The notes beneath the pieces were generated by a model. The model was not told where the DNA came from and ran no database searches. It was given only the letters and a program-made list of their open reading frames with translations. A DNA stretch of 64,000 nt from CAVQYV01 sp963718295 [NCBI: uncultured Methylomirabilota bacterium] (GTDB lineage: Bacteria; Methylomirabilota; Methylomirabilia; CAVQYV01), in contig CAVQYV010000011.1 of the NCBI GenBank assembly GCA_963718295.1, positions 124,001 to 188,000 of the forward strand, read 5' to 3'. Below are positions 17,700 to 25,562 of this stretch, in pieces. Positions within the stretch are counted from its first letter, which is position 1; each line of letters opens with the position of its first letter. The position numbers and the translations under genes were made by a program.

Positions 17700-18452
17700 A
17701 TGCAATTCGATTTGGATGGGAAGATTGCACTGGTGACAGGAGGAGCGAGGGGGATCGGACGGGAGACCTGCCTCCTCCTGGCTCAGGCCGGAGCCCAGGT
17801 CGTGATCAACTACAACCGATCCCGGGATCAGGCCGAGAGTCTCTTGGCAGAAATCGAGAAAGACGAGGGGAAAGCCGAGACCTTTCAGGCGGACATCTCA
17901 AAGCCGGAGCAGGTCGAAGCCCTCTTTGAGCGCGTGCGCACGAGGTTCAACCGGCTCGACATCCTGGTCAACAATGCTGGGATCATCAGGGACAATCTCC
18001 TGCTGAGCATGGAGCTCTCGGATTGGGACAAGGTCCTCGACGTGAATCTGGGAGGGGCGTTCCTCTGCACCCGGCGTGCCGCAGAGATGATGCTGACCCA
18101 GCATTCCGGCAAGATCATCAACATCGCCTCGACCGGCGCCATCAGGGGAGGACGGGGACAGACCAACTACGCCGCTTCGAAGGGCGGGCTTGTTTCGTTC
18201 ACCCGGGCCTGTGCCGTGGAGCTGGGGGGCAAGGGAATCCAGGTGAACGCGGTCCTTCCCGGACTGATCGTCACCGAGATGAGCAGCCGGGCACGAAAGA
18301 GGGCCGGGGAGGAGATCCTGGAGAAGATCCCCTGCGCGCGGTTCGGTGAGGCAAAGGACGTGGCCCATCTCATCCTCTTTCTCGCTTCCAATCTGTCGGA
18401 CTACATCACCGGTCAGGCCATCCCCGTGGATGGAGGCTTGAGCGTGTCATGA
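17700..18452 (+). CDS. fabG: 3-oxoacyl-ACP reductase (FabG-like SDR)
   Basis: A 250-residue classical SDR that reduces 3-ketoacyl-ACP with NADPH. It carries TGGARGIGRETC (cofactor loop), LVNNAGIIRDNLL, the catalytic Ser in IASTGAIRGG, and Y-x3-K in NYAASKGGLV. The PGLIVTEM segment and the VDGGLSVS end are also standard. Its stop overlaps the acpS start by 4 nt. It supplies the ketoreduction step of the cluster. Confidence 0.9.
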   Translation: MQFDLDGKIALVTGGARGIGRETCLLLAQAGAQVVINYNRSRDQAESLLAEIEKDEGKAETFQADISKPEQVEALFERVRTRFNRLDILVNNAGIIRDNLLLSMELSDWDKVLDVNLGGAFLCTRRAAEMMLTQHSGKIINIASTGAIRGGRGQTNYAASKGGLVSFTRACAVELGGKGIQVNAVLPGLIVTEMSSRARKRAGEEILEKIPCARFGEAKDVAHLILFLASNLSDYITGQAIPVDGGLSVS

Positions 18453-18847
18453 TCAGAATTCACCAAGGCGTGGACCTTGTGGAGATTTCCAAATTTGAGG
18501 AGGTCGTCAAGAGGAACCCGTGTTTCCTTCTCGACCTGTTCACGGAACAAGAGCGGACATACTGTCAATCTTTGAAGGACCCCATCCTTCACTTTGCGGG
18601 CCGTTTTGCGGCCAAGGAGGCATGTGCGAAGGCTCTGGGAACAGGATTCTCGAGCTCGGGGATCGATCATCTGTTTCAGGAGATGGAGGTGGTCTCGAGA
18701 CCGTCTGGAAAACCGGAGATTTCTTTGAGCGGCTGGGCGGAGAGGATTGCCAAGAAGAAGAATATCAATCAGGCGAGCGTCTCGATCTCCCATACCTCCA
18801 GGTATGCGGTAGCGTCTGTGATTCTTCTGGAAAATGGATCGGAATGA
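18449..18847 (+). CDS. acpS: Holo-ACP synthase (AcpS-type phosphopantetheinyl transferase)
   Basis: A 132-residue AcpS-family enzyme that transfers 4'-phosphopantetheine from CoA to the ACP serine. Key motifs are GVDLVEISKF (Mg-binding Asp), FAGRFAAKEACAKALGTG (catalytic Glu and Lys) and SISHTSRYA. A dedicated PPTase inside the cluster suggests that its long ACP is not efficiently served by the housekeeping enzyme. The following 266 bp to the next gene hold no convincing gene. Confidence 0.92.
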   Translation: MIRIHQGVDLVEISKFEEVVKRNPCFLLDLFTEQERTYCQSLKDPILHFAGRFAAKEACAKALGTGFSSSGIDHLFQEMEVVSRPSGKPEISLSGWAERIAKKKNINQASVSISHTSRYAVASVILLENGSE

Positions 18848-19113
18848 GTCCCGAGAATCTTGGCTGAAGCCCCTCAAGGCCTCATGGAAAGGCAGTAGGG
18901 TGCACTTTCGATTTCCGGTCCTCCGGTCCAGCATTCCCAACTGCGTTTTGATTCGCTATCTCGTACGCCGGCCAATTCAGAAAATGTCCAGCTCAGGAGT
19001 GAGAGGTCAGAAGGAAAAGCCGATCCCCGCTTCTGACTTTTCGATTCAAGGCATGAGTGATTTTTACCCAGAGAGATTGCAGGGCAGGATTTCATGCCGG
19101 GAGATGATGCTGC

Positions 19114-19560
19114 ATGCGGTACCTACTTATTGACAGAATCAGCGAATGGAAGGCCAACGAACGGATCGCTGGCGTCAAGAATGTGGCCATGAGCGAGGAT
19201 TTTCTCGAATTCCACTTTCCCAAGAACCCGGTCATGCCTGGGGTCCTGTTGATCGAGGCTTTTTCTCAGCTCGCAGGATGGCTCGAGGCGGCCTCCTCGG
19301 AATTCAAAAACTGGTTCCTGATCACCAAGGTTCGCCAGTGCAAGTTTTATGGGTTTGCCCTCCCTGGGGATCAGGTGGAGCTTGAACTGGAGCGATTCCC
19401 TGGAGAAGGGCCTGAGAGACGAGCCTATTCTGGGACCGGGAAGGTGGGAGCAAAGAGGAGGATTAGTCTGGAGTTCGAGGGAGACGTGATCGATCTCGGA
19501 GAGATCGAGGACGTGGAAGAGCAGAAACGGTTTTTCGAGATGCTCACGCGAGGTCAGTGA
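19114..19560 (+). CDS. FabZ-like hot-dog dehydratase (second copy)
   Basis: A 148-residue hot-dog protein. Unlike the first copy it keeps the FabZ active-site loop almost exactly: FHFPKNPVMPGVLLIEAFSQ. The beta strands ITKVRQCKFYGFALPGDQVE match the FabZ core. The ATG at 19114 has GGGAG ~10 bp upstream. The next gene starts directly after its stop. It is the better candidate for the true dehydratase of the cluster. Confidence 0.85.
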   Translation: MRYLLIDRISEWKANERIAGVKNVAMSEDFLEFHFPKNPVMPGVLLIEAFSQLAGWLEAASSEFKNWFLITKVRQCKFYGFALPGDQVELELERFPGEGPERRAYSGTGKVGAKRRISLEFEGDVIDLGEIEDVEEQKRFFEMLTRGQ

Positions 19561-20856
19561 ATGGTCTCCATAAAGAGAGAGGTTGTCATCACAGGGTTGG
19601 GCTTGGCCACGCCCCTTGGTGTCGGGGTAGAAGAGAATTGGGAGGGTGTGAAGGGGTCCAGGACAGGGATCGGGCACTACCCCGTGCCTGGAGTGCCCCG
19701 GTTCTTATGCTATTTGGGGAAGGTGAAGGAGATAGAACCCGAGAGGGATGTTCCTCCAAAGCTCTTGGGTCAGATGAAATTCCTGAACCGAGGATCCCTC
19801 CTCGGGTACCTAGCCGCCCGGGAAGCGATCTGCGATGCGAAGATGGATCTCACGGAGATCTCCCCGGCGAGACGGGCCCTCTATATTGCTTCCGGCGACA
19901 CGACGAGGGTAGGTTATGATTTCATGTACCCCGCTGTAAAAGAGGGGACCCACGGCAAATGGCAGGGAATAGACAGAGAGACGTTAAACCAATCTACGGT
20001 GGGTAAGGTGAACCCTTTCTTCCTGCTGGAGTCCATCTGCAACAACCTCTTCAGCTTTCTTTCCGCCTGCTACGAATTCATGGGGACGAACACGACGCTG
20101 GCCAGCCACTCTCCGCACGGAGGGAATGCTTTAGAGCTTGCATCGAGGAGCATACAGCACGGCCAAGCCGACATCGCCCTTGCTGTGGGATGCGGCAACT
20201 GGATCACCGAGATCCCCCGTTACGAAATGGAGGGATTGCGGGTCCTGTCGTGCTGCAGAGAAGGGGCCCAGTCTTATCGGCCTTTTGACCGGAGGAGGGA
20301 CGGGTTCATCCCGGGAGAGGGAGGAGCGGCCGTCCTGGTGGAGGCGACCGAGGTTGCCGAAAAGCGCGGGGCGAGGATCCTTGGTAAAATTAGAGGATTT
20401 GGCAACAGCATCGAATTCTCGAACGATCAAACCCTCACGGTTCCCCCCCGCGTGACGAGCCAGTGTATGAGATCGGTCCTGGAGGATGCAGCCATTGATC
20501 TCCGAGACCTTTCCTTTCTTTGCCCCCATGGGAGCGGTTCCAAGAAAGGGGATAGATCAGAATTGGCCTCGATTCGGGATCTGTGTGAGGAAAGGGGCAG
20601 CGATATTCCCATTACAGGATTGAAGGCCTACACAGGCCACCTTGGGGCGGCCAGCGACCTTGCGGAGGTGATCTTCTGTCTGCGTTCGGTGAGAGAGGGT
20701 ATGATTCCCGCAACACTCCATTTCCGGGAGGCCGATCGGGAATTCAGAGGCCTCCGCATTTCCGGCAAACACGAGCCTTGTGAGCGAGGCCCCTTCCTCT
20801 CCCTGAGCTATGGCATCGGAGGACAATCCTCAGCCGTGGTTGTCGAGGTGCCTTAG
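19561..20856 (+). CDS. Second KS-like protein without active-site Cys (CLF-like)
   Basis: A 431-residue KAS-fold protein. The nucleophile region is TLASHSPHGGNALELA (residues 179-194), with no Cys at the catalytic position. CPHGSGSK and TGHLGAASD keep the two His residues. The C-terminal SLSYGIGGQSS follows the family pattern. It starts at the base after the dehydratase stop. Sequence divergence from the first CLF-like protein suggests a separate heterodimer, most simply with the KS at 16373. Confidence 0.8.
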   Translation: MVSIKREVVITGLGLATPLGVGVEENWEGVKGSRTGIGHYPVPGVPRFLCYLGKVKEIEPERDVPPKLLGQMKFLNRGSLLGYLAAREAICDAKMDLTEISPARRALYIASGDTTRVGYDFMYPAVKEGTHGKWQGIDRETLNQSTVGKVNPFFLLESICNNLFSFLSACYEFMGTNTTLASHSPHGGNALELASRSIQHGQADIALAVGCGNWITEIPRYEMEGLRVLSCCREGAQSYRPFDRRRDGFIPGEGGAAVLVEATEVAEKRGARILGKIRGFGNSIEFSNDQTLTVPPRVTSQCMRSVLEDAAIDLRDLSFLCPHGSGSKKGDRSELASIRDLCEERGSDIPITGLKAYTGHLGAASDLAEVIFCLRSVREGMIPATLHFREADREFRGLRISGKHEPCERGPFLSLSYGIGGQSSAVVVEVP

Positions 20857-20890
20857 TGCTCCCTTTCAATATCCCGGTTAGGTATCAGGG

Positions 20891-21892
20891 ATGGATCGGG
20901 CGCACGCCATGGAGCAGCGTTCGGCAGAAATGATGAAGCCTTCCACACGAAAGCGGAGAAAGAAGGGAAAGTTCCTGCAGCTTCTGGAGTATGGGGTGGC
21001 CGCTACGGTCGTACGTGTGGTAAAGGCAATCCCCCACCCAATCATCTATCGCCTCAGTCACATCATGGGAGAGATCCTATACCTCATCGTTCCCCGGCGG
21101 CGAGCCATTGCCCTCGAAAACCTTCGCAACGCCCTCGGACCAGAGAGGACGGAGAAGGAAATCACTTCCCTTGCCCGTCGGAGCTGGCAGTCCTTTTGCC
21201 TCACTTGCTTTGATATGATCAAGTTTCACGGTGACTTCACGGCTCAAGATGCTCGTGAGCGGTTAAGAAAAGTTGCTTCCGAGGAGATCGAGATCCTCTT
21301 CCGCAAGGCCAGAAGGATCCATGAGGAGTCCGGGGGCTGCATCTTCGTGACCCCCCACCTTGGAAATTGGGAGTTTCTGCCCCATGTGAGCGCGGTCGCA
21401 GGAATTCCGCTGGTCGTGGTGGCGCGACCTCTCGATAACGTCTATCTGGAGAGATTCATCTACCAGAGCCGCACGGATACGGGCCAGATCATCATCCCCA
21501 AGAAGAATGCCCTCATGACACTTCACAAAACCCTCCGACAAGGCAAATCCATCGGTCTCCTTCCCGACCAGGGCATCAAAGAGGGGATCCCGGTTGACTT
21601 CTTTGGCCGGAAGGCTCTGACCACCCCGGTCCCTGCGCTCCTCTCGGTCACCTTCAAACGGCCCATCGTGCTGGTCGCGTGCTGCCGCAAGGCTCAGGGA
21701 AAAGGATACGAAGGTTTCGTCTCCGACCCCCTATGGCCCGGCACCTACCAAAGCGAAAAGGAAGAGATCTTCCGCTTGACCCGAGAGATGAACAAAACGA
21801 TGGAAGAAATCATCCTTAGATATCCCGACCAGTATTGCTGGATTCACAACCGATGGAAGACCTATCGAAGAAGAAAGGATCTCTTCGGATGA
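20891..21892 (+). CDS. LpxL/HtrB-family lysophospholipid acyltransferase
   Basis: A 333-residue membrane-associated acyltransferase of the lipid A biosynthesis (LpxL/HtrB) superfamily. After a basic N-terminus there is a weakly hydrophobic segment (about 40-75). The catalytic motif appears as VTPHLGNWEFLP (H-x4-E form), followed by VVARPLDNVYLERF and LLPDQGIKEG. Members move acyl chains from ACP to lipid acceptors. Similar genes occur in aryl-polyene and related lipid clusters, so it probably transfers the cluster product to a glycerol or sugar lipid. Confidence 0.85.
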   Translation: MDRAHAMEQRSAEMMKPSTRKRRKKGKFLQLLEYGVAATVVRVVKAIPHPIIYRLSHIMGEILYLIVPRRRAIALENLRNALGPERTEKEITSLARRSWQSFCLTCFDMIKFHGDFTAQDARERLRKVASEEIEILFRKARRIHEESGGCIFVTPHLGNWEFLPHVSAVAGIPLVVVARPLDNVYLERFIYQSRTDTGQIIIPKKNALMTLHKTLRQGKSIGLLPDQGIKEGIPVDFFGRKALTTPVPALLSVTFKRPIVLVACCRKAQGKGYEGFVSDPLWPGTYQSEKEEIFRLTREMNKTMEEIILRYPDQYCWIHNRWKTYRRRKDLFG

Positions 21893-21969
21893 GAGGCCGG
21901 GAAGGGACCACCCGGTCATAGGATTGAGGCTTGGTTCCGCCTTTCAAAAAGGCAAGGGAGCCGAGGGCC

Positions 21970-23256
21970 GTGATTGGAAAACTGAACATCTTTCAGAGGA
22001 CTGTGCATCTTTGGAATGGCATGCACGCCTATAACGCGGTGCATGTCGTCAGGATAGATCGCCCGCTGGACGAGTCTCGACTGCGCGAGGTCATACATGA
22101 TGAACTGATGCGCTTGGGATTGACCGGCCTTGTGCTCGACAAGAGGAAAGGGACCTTCGAATACCAGGGTGGGCCACCCCAGATCGACCTCAAGTTGATT
22201 CAGGGGGGTGCGACCCCACGGGAGATTTTGCGTGATGAGGTTCAGTTCCAGATCAACACGTCTTTTGTCGACAACGGAGCAGTCAACCCCTTCAGGTTCT
22301 TCCTGATCCGAGAGGAAAAGGGTTTCTACTTTGGCCTCGTCTATTTCCACGTCGTGGCCGGTGCGGAATCGATCATCCTGCTCCTGAAGCACCTGGTGGA
22401 AACGTATCTCGGCCAACTCACCCTCGGTTTCTCCATTCCCTTGGATCTTTATCCAGGCGGCTACGGGAGACTGACACCCCACTATTTCAGCCTGCTCCTT
22501 CGCAGCATCCTCCACTTCCCATTGCTCCTAGCGGAATTGCGAAAATCATCCAGACCCCGCCATCGCGATGATCGAAACCAGCGAAATGACGTTGTACTCT
22601 TTTCCCTGACGCCGGATCAGCTCCGAAAGCTTCAAGAGAGGGGGAAGCGTTGGGAGGTTACCCTGAACGACTTGTTCCTTGCCCTTCTTCTGAAGGCCCT
22701 CAATCCTTTGGCCTCGAGGCGACTCAGGGGGAAACGGCGCGGGCAGATCAGTGTAGGATCCATTGTCAACATTCGGAAGGACCTCGGGATCGACAGCCTG
22801 AGGACCTTCGGCCTCTTCCTGGGGTCTTTTCTTGTGTCCCTTGGTGTTCGGGAAGGGTGCTCGGTAGAAGATCTGGCGAAGGAGGTTCGTCAACGGACCC
22901 TCCGGGTCAAACGGGAGCGGCTCTATCTCGGGACTCCCTTTGAGCTGTGGATGGGAAGATTCGCCATGTCCCTCCTGGCATCGGATCGGCGGCATACGTT
23001 CTATGTCAAGAATTATCCGTTGTGGGGAGGAATCAGCAACGTGAATCTCGATCTCCTCTGGGAGACGAAGGGCGAGAGAGGACGGATCGACTACCTCAGG
23101 GCCGTTTCCACAGGTCCGATCACACCTCTGGTCCTTTCGGTCACAACGGTGGGGGACCTTGTCAATGTGGGCCTCACATTCAGGCAGACCGTTTTCTCCC
23201 CTGGGGAGATCGATCAATTCGTTTCTGAATTCAGGGATGCCATCGTTCAGCTCTAA
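21970..23256 (+). CDS. Condensation-fold acyltransferase (WS/DGAT or PapA-like)
   Basis: A 428-residue protein that I assign to the chloramphenicol-acetyltransferase-like superfamily from the pattern of its central and C-terminal halves (LTPDQLRKLQERGKRWEVTL; GSIVNIRKDLGID; the FRQTVFSPGEIDQF end). The expected HHxxxDG motif is degenerate: YFHVVAGAES keeps one His but has Gly for Asp. The GTG at 21970 has AGGGAG 8 bp upstream and is preferred to TTG 21931. If active it would esterify an acyl chain to an alcohol; the changed motif makes another role or a binding function possible. Confidence 0.6.
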   Translation: MIGKLNIFQRTVHLWNGMHAYNAVHVVRIDRPLDESRLREVIHDELMRLGLTGLVLDKRKGTFEYQGGPPQIDLKLIQGGATPREILRDEVQFQINTSFVDNGAVNPFRFFLIREEKGFYFGLVYFHVVAGAESIILLLKHLVETYLGQLTLGFSIPLDLYPGGYGRLTPHYFSLLLRSILHFPLLLAELRKSSRPRHRDDRNQRNDVVLFSLTPDQLRKLQERGKRWEVTLNDLFLALLLKALNPLASRRLRGKRRGQISVGSIVNIRKDLGIDSLRTFGLFLGSFLVSLGVREGCSVEDLAKEVRQRTLRVKRERLYLGTPFELWMGRFAMSLLASDRRHTFYVKNYPLWGGISNVNLDLLWETKGERGRIDYLRAVSTGPITPLVLSVTTVGDLVNVGLTFRQTVFSPGEIDQFVSEFRDAIVQL

Positions 23257-23268
23257 GTAGGTAAGGTC

Positions 23269-24336
23269 ATGGAAAGAAAAGCTCGTTCCATTGTCATCAT
23301 CCTCTGTCTGCTGGCTTGGCTTTCGGGCTGTGCGACCACAGCATATCACTATAGCGAGCCGAGCTACCAAGCACCTCCAAGGCCCGGAAGCGCCCTGGAG
23401 CGGGTTTCTCTGGACCCGACACTCGAAGAGAGGATTCTGGCCCTCAATCCGGAACGTGTCACCGGCCGCGATGTGGGGGAGATCTTGTCCCGAGCACCTG
23501 CGCCGCGAATCATCAATATCCACGGAGGGAGATACCCGGTCTATCGGGCGATGATTTCCTTTTCGAAGTTCCTGATCGGCATGGGCTACCCGGAAGACAG
23601 GATCCGAAACCCTGGGGATGGGTCTTATTCGTTCAGCTGTTATGCCAGCAGCGAAAAGATTGCCGGGGCGATCGCCTGGTACTACGAAAGAGAAGGGTTG
23701 CGGCCTATGATGGTGGGACACAGCCAGGGGGGGATGCAGGCCGTGAAAGTCCTTTACCAACTCGATGGAGCCTTTGGCGACGAAGTTCGCGTGTGGAACC
23801 CTCTTACCCAGGAGACAGAGGAACGAACGTCGATTCTCGATCCCATCACAGGAGTGCAAAGGCCCATAGTCGGGATGGGGGTTTCTTATGTGACCTCCGT
23901 GGGGGCGGGTGGCCTCACCCGCCTGCTCCCCAACCAATGGATCATGACAGGAAGGTTGAGAAGCATTCCAGACACGGCTGTGGAGTTCACGGGCTTCATC
24001 ATCCCCATGGATCTTCTCGGAGGAGATCTCCTGGGGTTCGGATCTGCCAACCAATACGTTGGCAATGGAAAGGCAAAGGTGAGGAATGTCCGATTGCCTC
24101 TTGGATACAATCATGGCAAGGTTCCCGTAACCGCCCACCTCGTCGAGAGCCAAGAGATCAAGGATTGGATCAACGATTACGTCCCCGACGGCGAACCGGA
24201 ACTGGACGTCGATTTGAAAGGGAACACCCGTCATATCCTCTGGGCCGCGGATGTCTGGTGCAGTGTGAAGAAGCATTGGGTTCTCGAGCTGCAGCATCTC
24301 ATTATGGCCAAGCGAAAGATGACCTATGCCAGATGA
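23269..24336 (+). CDS. Lipoprotein with alpha/beta-hydrolase fold
   Basis: A 355-residue protein with a lipoprotein signal peptide: basic start MERKAR, hydrophobic VIILCLLAWL and lipobox LSGC with Cys21. The mature part has VGHSQGGMQA, a nucleophile elbow of the esterase/lipase type (Ser in GHSQG). Later segments SVGAGGLTRLLPNQW and LGYNHGKVPVTAHLV could carry the His. It would be anchored to a membrane facing the periplasm. Aryl-polyene-like clusters often encode lipoproteins for handling the product, so a lipid-trimming or transfer role is plausible. The last 11 bp overlap the next gene. Confidence 0.78.
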   Translation: MERKARSIVIILCLLAWLSGCATTAYHYSEPSYQAPPRPGSALERVSLDPTLEERILALNPERVTGRDVGEILSRAPAPRIINIHGGRYPVYRAMISFSKFLIGMGYPEDRIRNPGDGSYSFSCYASSEKIAGAIAWYYEREGLRPMMVGHSQGGMQAVKVLYQLDGAFGDEVRVWNPLTQETEERTSILDPITGVQRPIVGMGVSYVTSVGAGGLTRLLPNQWIMTGRLRSIPDTAVEFTGFIIPMDLLGGDLLGFGSANQYVGNGKAKVRNVRLPLGYNHGKVPVTAHLVESQEIKDWINDYVPDGEPELDVDLKGNTRHILWAADVWCSVKKHWVLELQHLIMAKRKMTYAR

Positions 24337-24938
24337 TGCCATCTGGCTGCGAAAGGCGATCGTCGTTGGATCGGCCCTGGTCTATTGGGGAGGGGTTTTG
24401 GTTCAAACCTATCGCATTCGGAGAAGGATTGGCCGATCCCCCAACGTCAAGCCCCATGGCCTGAAAGAAAGGTTGCTCTGGTTGGGGTGGATGGTGGTGG
24501 TATTAGGATGGATCGGACAACCGTCACTCATCGGCAGACCAGACATCCCTTTGGTTTCCCTTATGCCTTTCCTGCTGCACGAGCAAGGCATGTTTCTTGG
24601 CTCCCTCCTGCTGGTGGGGGGATACGCAGGCACGCTGTGGTGCTATGTCGCCCTGGGCGATGCCTGGCGTCTGGGAATCCGGCGGCGCGAGAGAACGGTG
24701 CTCATCAGGACCGGCCCCTATCGTTTCGTGAGACATCCGATCTATCTCTTTCAATGCGTGATGTTGCTGGGGGCGGCTACTTGTATTGCCCACACTTTTC
24801 TCGTTCCTGATGCTGGGCCTGCAACTGTTTTGCGTCTTCATCAAGGCCATGGATGAGGAAGCCTACCTGATGCAGATCCACGGGTCGGAATACGCGGAAT
24901 ACCTGCGCCGCACCGGAAGATTCCTCCCCAGCATATAG
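24326..24938 (+). pseudogene. Isoprenylcysteine-methyltransferase-like membrane protein, frameshifted
   Basis: Two frames together encode one ICMT-family protein of ~204 residues. The first frame (24326 to about 24797) has several hydrophobic segments and the family core RTGPYRFVRHPIYL. The family C-terminus (KAMDEEAYLMQIHGSEYAEY, then LRRTGRFLP) is in the +1 frame and ends with TAG at 24936-24938. Removing one base from the T4 run at about 24795-24798 would restore the reading frame. It is either a real inactivating 1-base insertion or an assembly error. Such enzymes methylate carboxylates or act on membrane lipids. It is the last gene of the cluster. Confidence 0.8.
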
Positions 24939-24980
24939 AGCCGGCATCTAATGAAGCTCCCTGCCCGTTTGCTTCCCTCC

Positions 24981-25007
24981 ACCCCACAGGGGTTTCTCTT
25001 TTTCTTT
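24981..25007 (+). terminator. Possible rho-independent terminator of the FAS/PKS cluster
   Basis: ACCCC-ACA-GGGGT (24981-24993) forms a short G/C stem directly followed by the T-rich run TTCTCTTTTTCTTT. It lies 42 bp after the last cluster stop codon. The stem is only 5 bp, so efficiency is uncertain. Confidence 0.45.
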
Positions 25008-25052
25008 AGGGGTCTCGTGAGACGCCTTCCCTGCAACCGGCGCAAATGCAAA

Positions 25053-25078
25053 GGGCGCAACTTATTGAAATTGCGCCC
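25053..25078 (-). terminator. Terminator-like hairpin after tRNA-Leu
   Basis: GGGCGCAA (25053-25060) and TTGCGCCC (25071-25078) form an 8-bp stem with a 10-nt loop. It starts 13 bp past the 3' end of the minus-strand tRNA-Leu. On that strand the stem is followed by TTTGCATTT. On the plus strand it is followed by TAAAA, so it is more likely to serve the tRNA. Confidence 0.55.
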
Positions 25079-25091
25079 TAAAACCGACTTA

Positions 25092-25178
25092 TGGTGCCGA
25101 AGAGGGGACTCGAACCCCTACGGTCTTAAGACCACATGGCCCTGAACCATGCGCGTCTACCAGTTCCGCCACTTCGGC
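25092..25178 (-). tRNA. tRNA-Leu (anticodon CAG)
   Basis: An 87-nt class II tRNA on the minus strand with a long variable arm and encoded CCA. The acceptor stem GCCGAAG pairs with CTTCGGC. The anticodon stem CATGG/CCATG encloses TTCAGGG, giving CAG for CTG codons. Its 3' end points toward the FAS/PKS cluster, which is the geometry of a tRNA used as an integration site, though no integrase gene is present. Confidence 0.95.
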
Positions 25179-25233
25179 TCGTTATTCAGGAGAAGCACTC
25201 GGGACAACATGTGCAAGGACACGAGGCTGATTA

Positions 25234-25262
25234 CTAATACAGTTCAGCGCTTGGTTTGTCAA
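25234..25262 (-). promoter_or_regulatory. Sigma70-type promoter of tRNA-Leu
   Basis: On the minus strand TTGACA (25262-25257) and TATTAG (25239-25234) are 17 bp apart. The -10 lies about 55 bp upstream of the tRNA-Leu 5' end and points toward it. Confidence 0.6.
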
Positions 25263-25338
25263 TTTGTTTTTTCATTACACTGGGCGTTGGACGCAGGTGC
25301 GGCTCGAACGGTTTGACCACTCCAGCTTGGCCCGACTC

Positions 25339-25363
25339 AAGGCTTGACCGCAAGGCTTGACCG
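25339..25363. repeat. Tandem direct repeat of 12 bp
   Basis: AAGGCTTGACCG occurs twice with a period of 13 bp (25339-25350 and 25352-25363). It lies immediately upstream of a promoter-like TTGACA at 25368 and could be a regulator site or a chance duplication. Confidence 0.4.
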
Positions 25364-25367
25364 AATG

Positions 25368-25396
25368 TTGACAAGGGTGCGCGCATCTGATACAAA
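25368..25396 (+). promoter_or_regulatory. Candidate promoter upstream of tRNA-Arg
   Basis: TTGACA at 25368-25373 and TACAAA at 25391-25396 with 17 bp between them. The -35 is perfect and the -10 matches in four of six positions. It is about 80 bp upstream of tRNA-Arg, on the same strand. Confidence 0.45.
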
Positions 25397-25474
25397 CAAT
25401 AGGATTCGAGACACGTTCTAAGACGAAACGATAATTTGAAACTCCACCCAATCAAAGCCTTCACAATAGGATCT

Positions 25475-25551
25475 GGGCCTGTAGCTCAGGTGGACAGAGC
25501 AGGGGTTTCCTAAACCCCGTGCCGGAGGTTCGAGTCCTCTCAGGCCCACCA
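25475..25551 (+). tRNA. tRNA-Arg (anticodon CCT)
   Basis: A 77-nt cloverleaf with encoded CCA. The acceptor stem GGGCCTG pairs with CAGGCCC. The anticodon stem GGGGT/ACCCC encloses TTCCTAA, giving CCT for the rare AGG codon. The next gene starts 12 bp after its 3' end. Confidence 0.95.
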
Positions 25552-25562
25552 AATGGACTGCC

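Noticed and set aside
18834-19133. A 99-codon frame in the gap after acpS
   Set aside because: Mostly overlaps the acpS end and the dehydratase start, lacks a ribosome site and resembles nothing.
22546-24342. A 598-codon open frame on the minus strand
   Set aside because: It is antisense to the condensation-fold and lipoprotein genes, which have clear motifs and ribosome sites. Its translation resembles no family and is a product of biased codon use.
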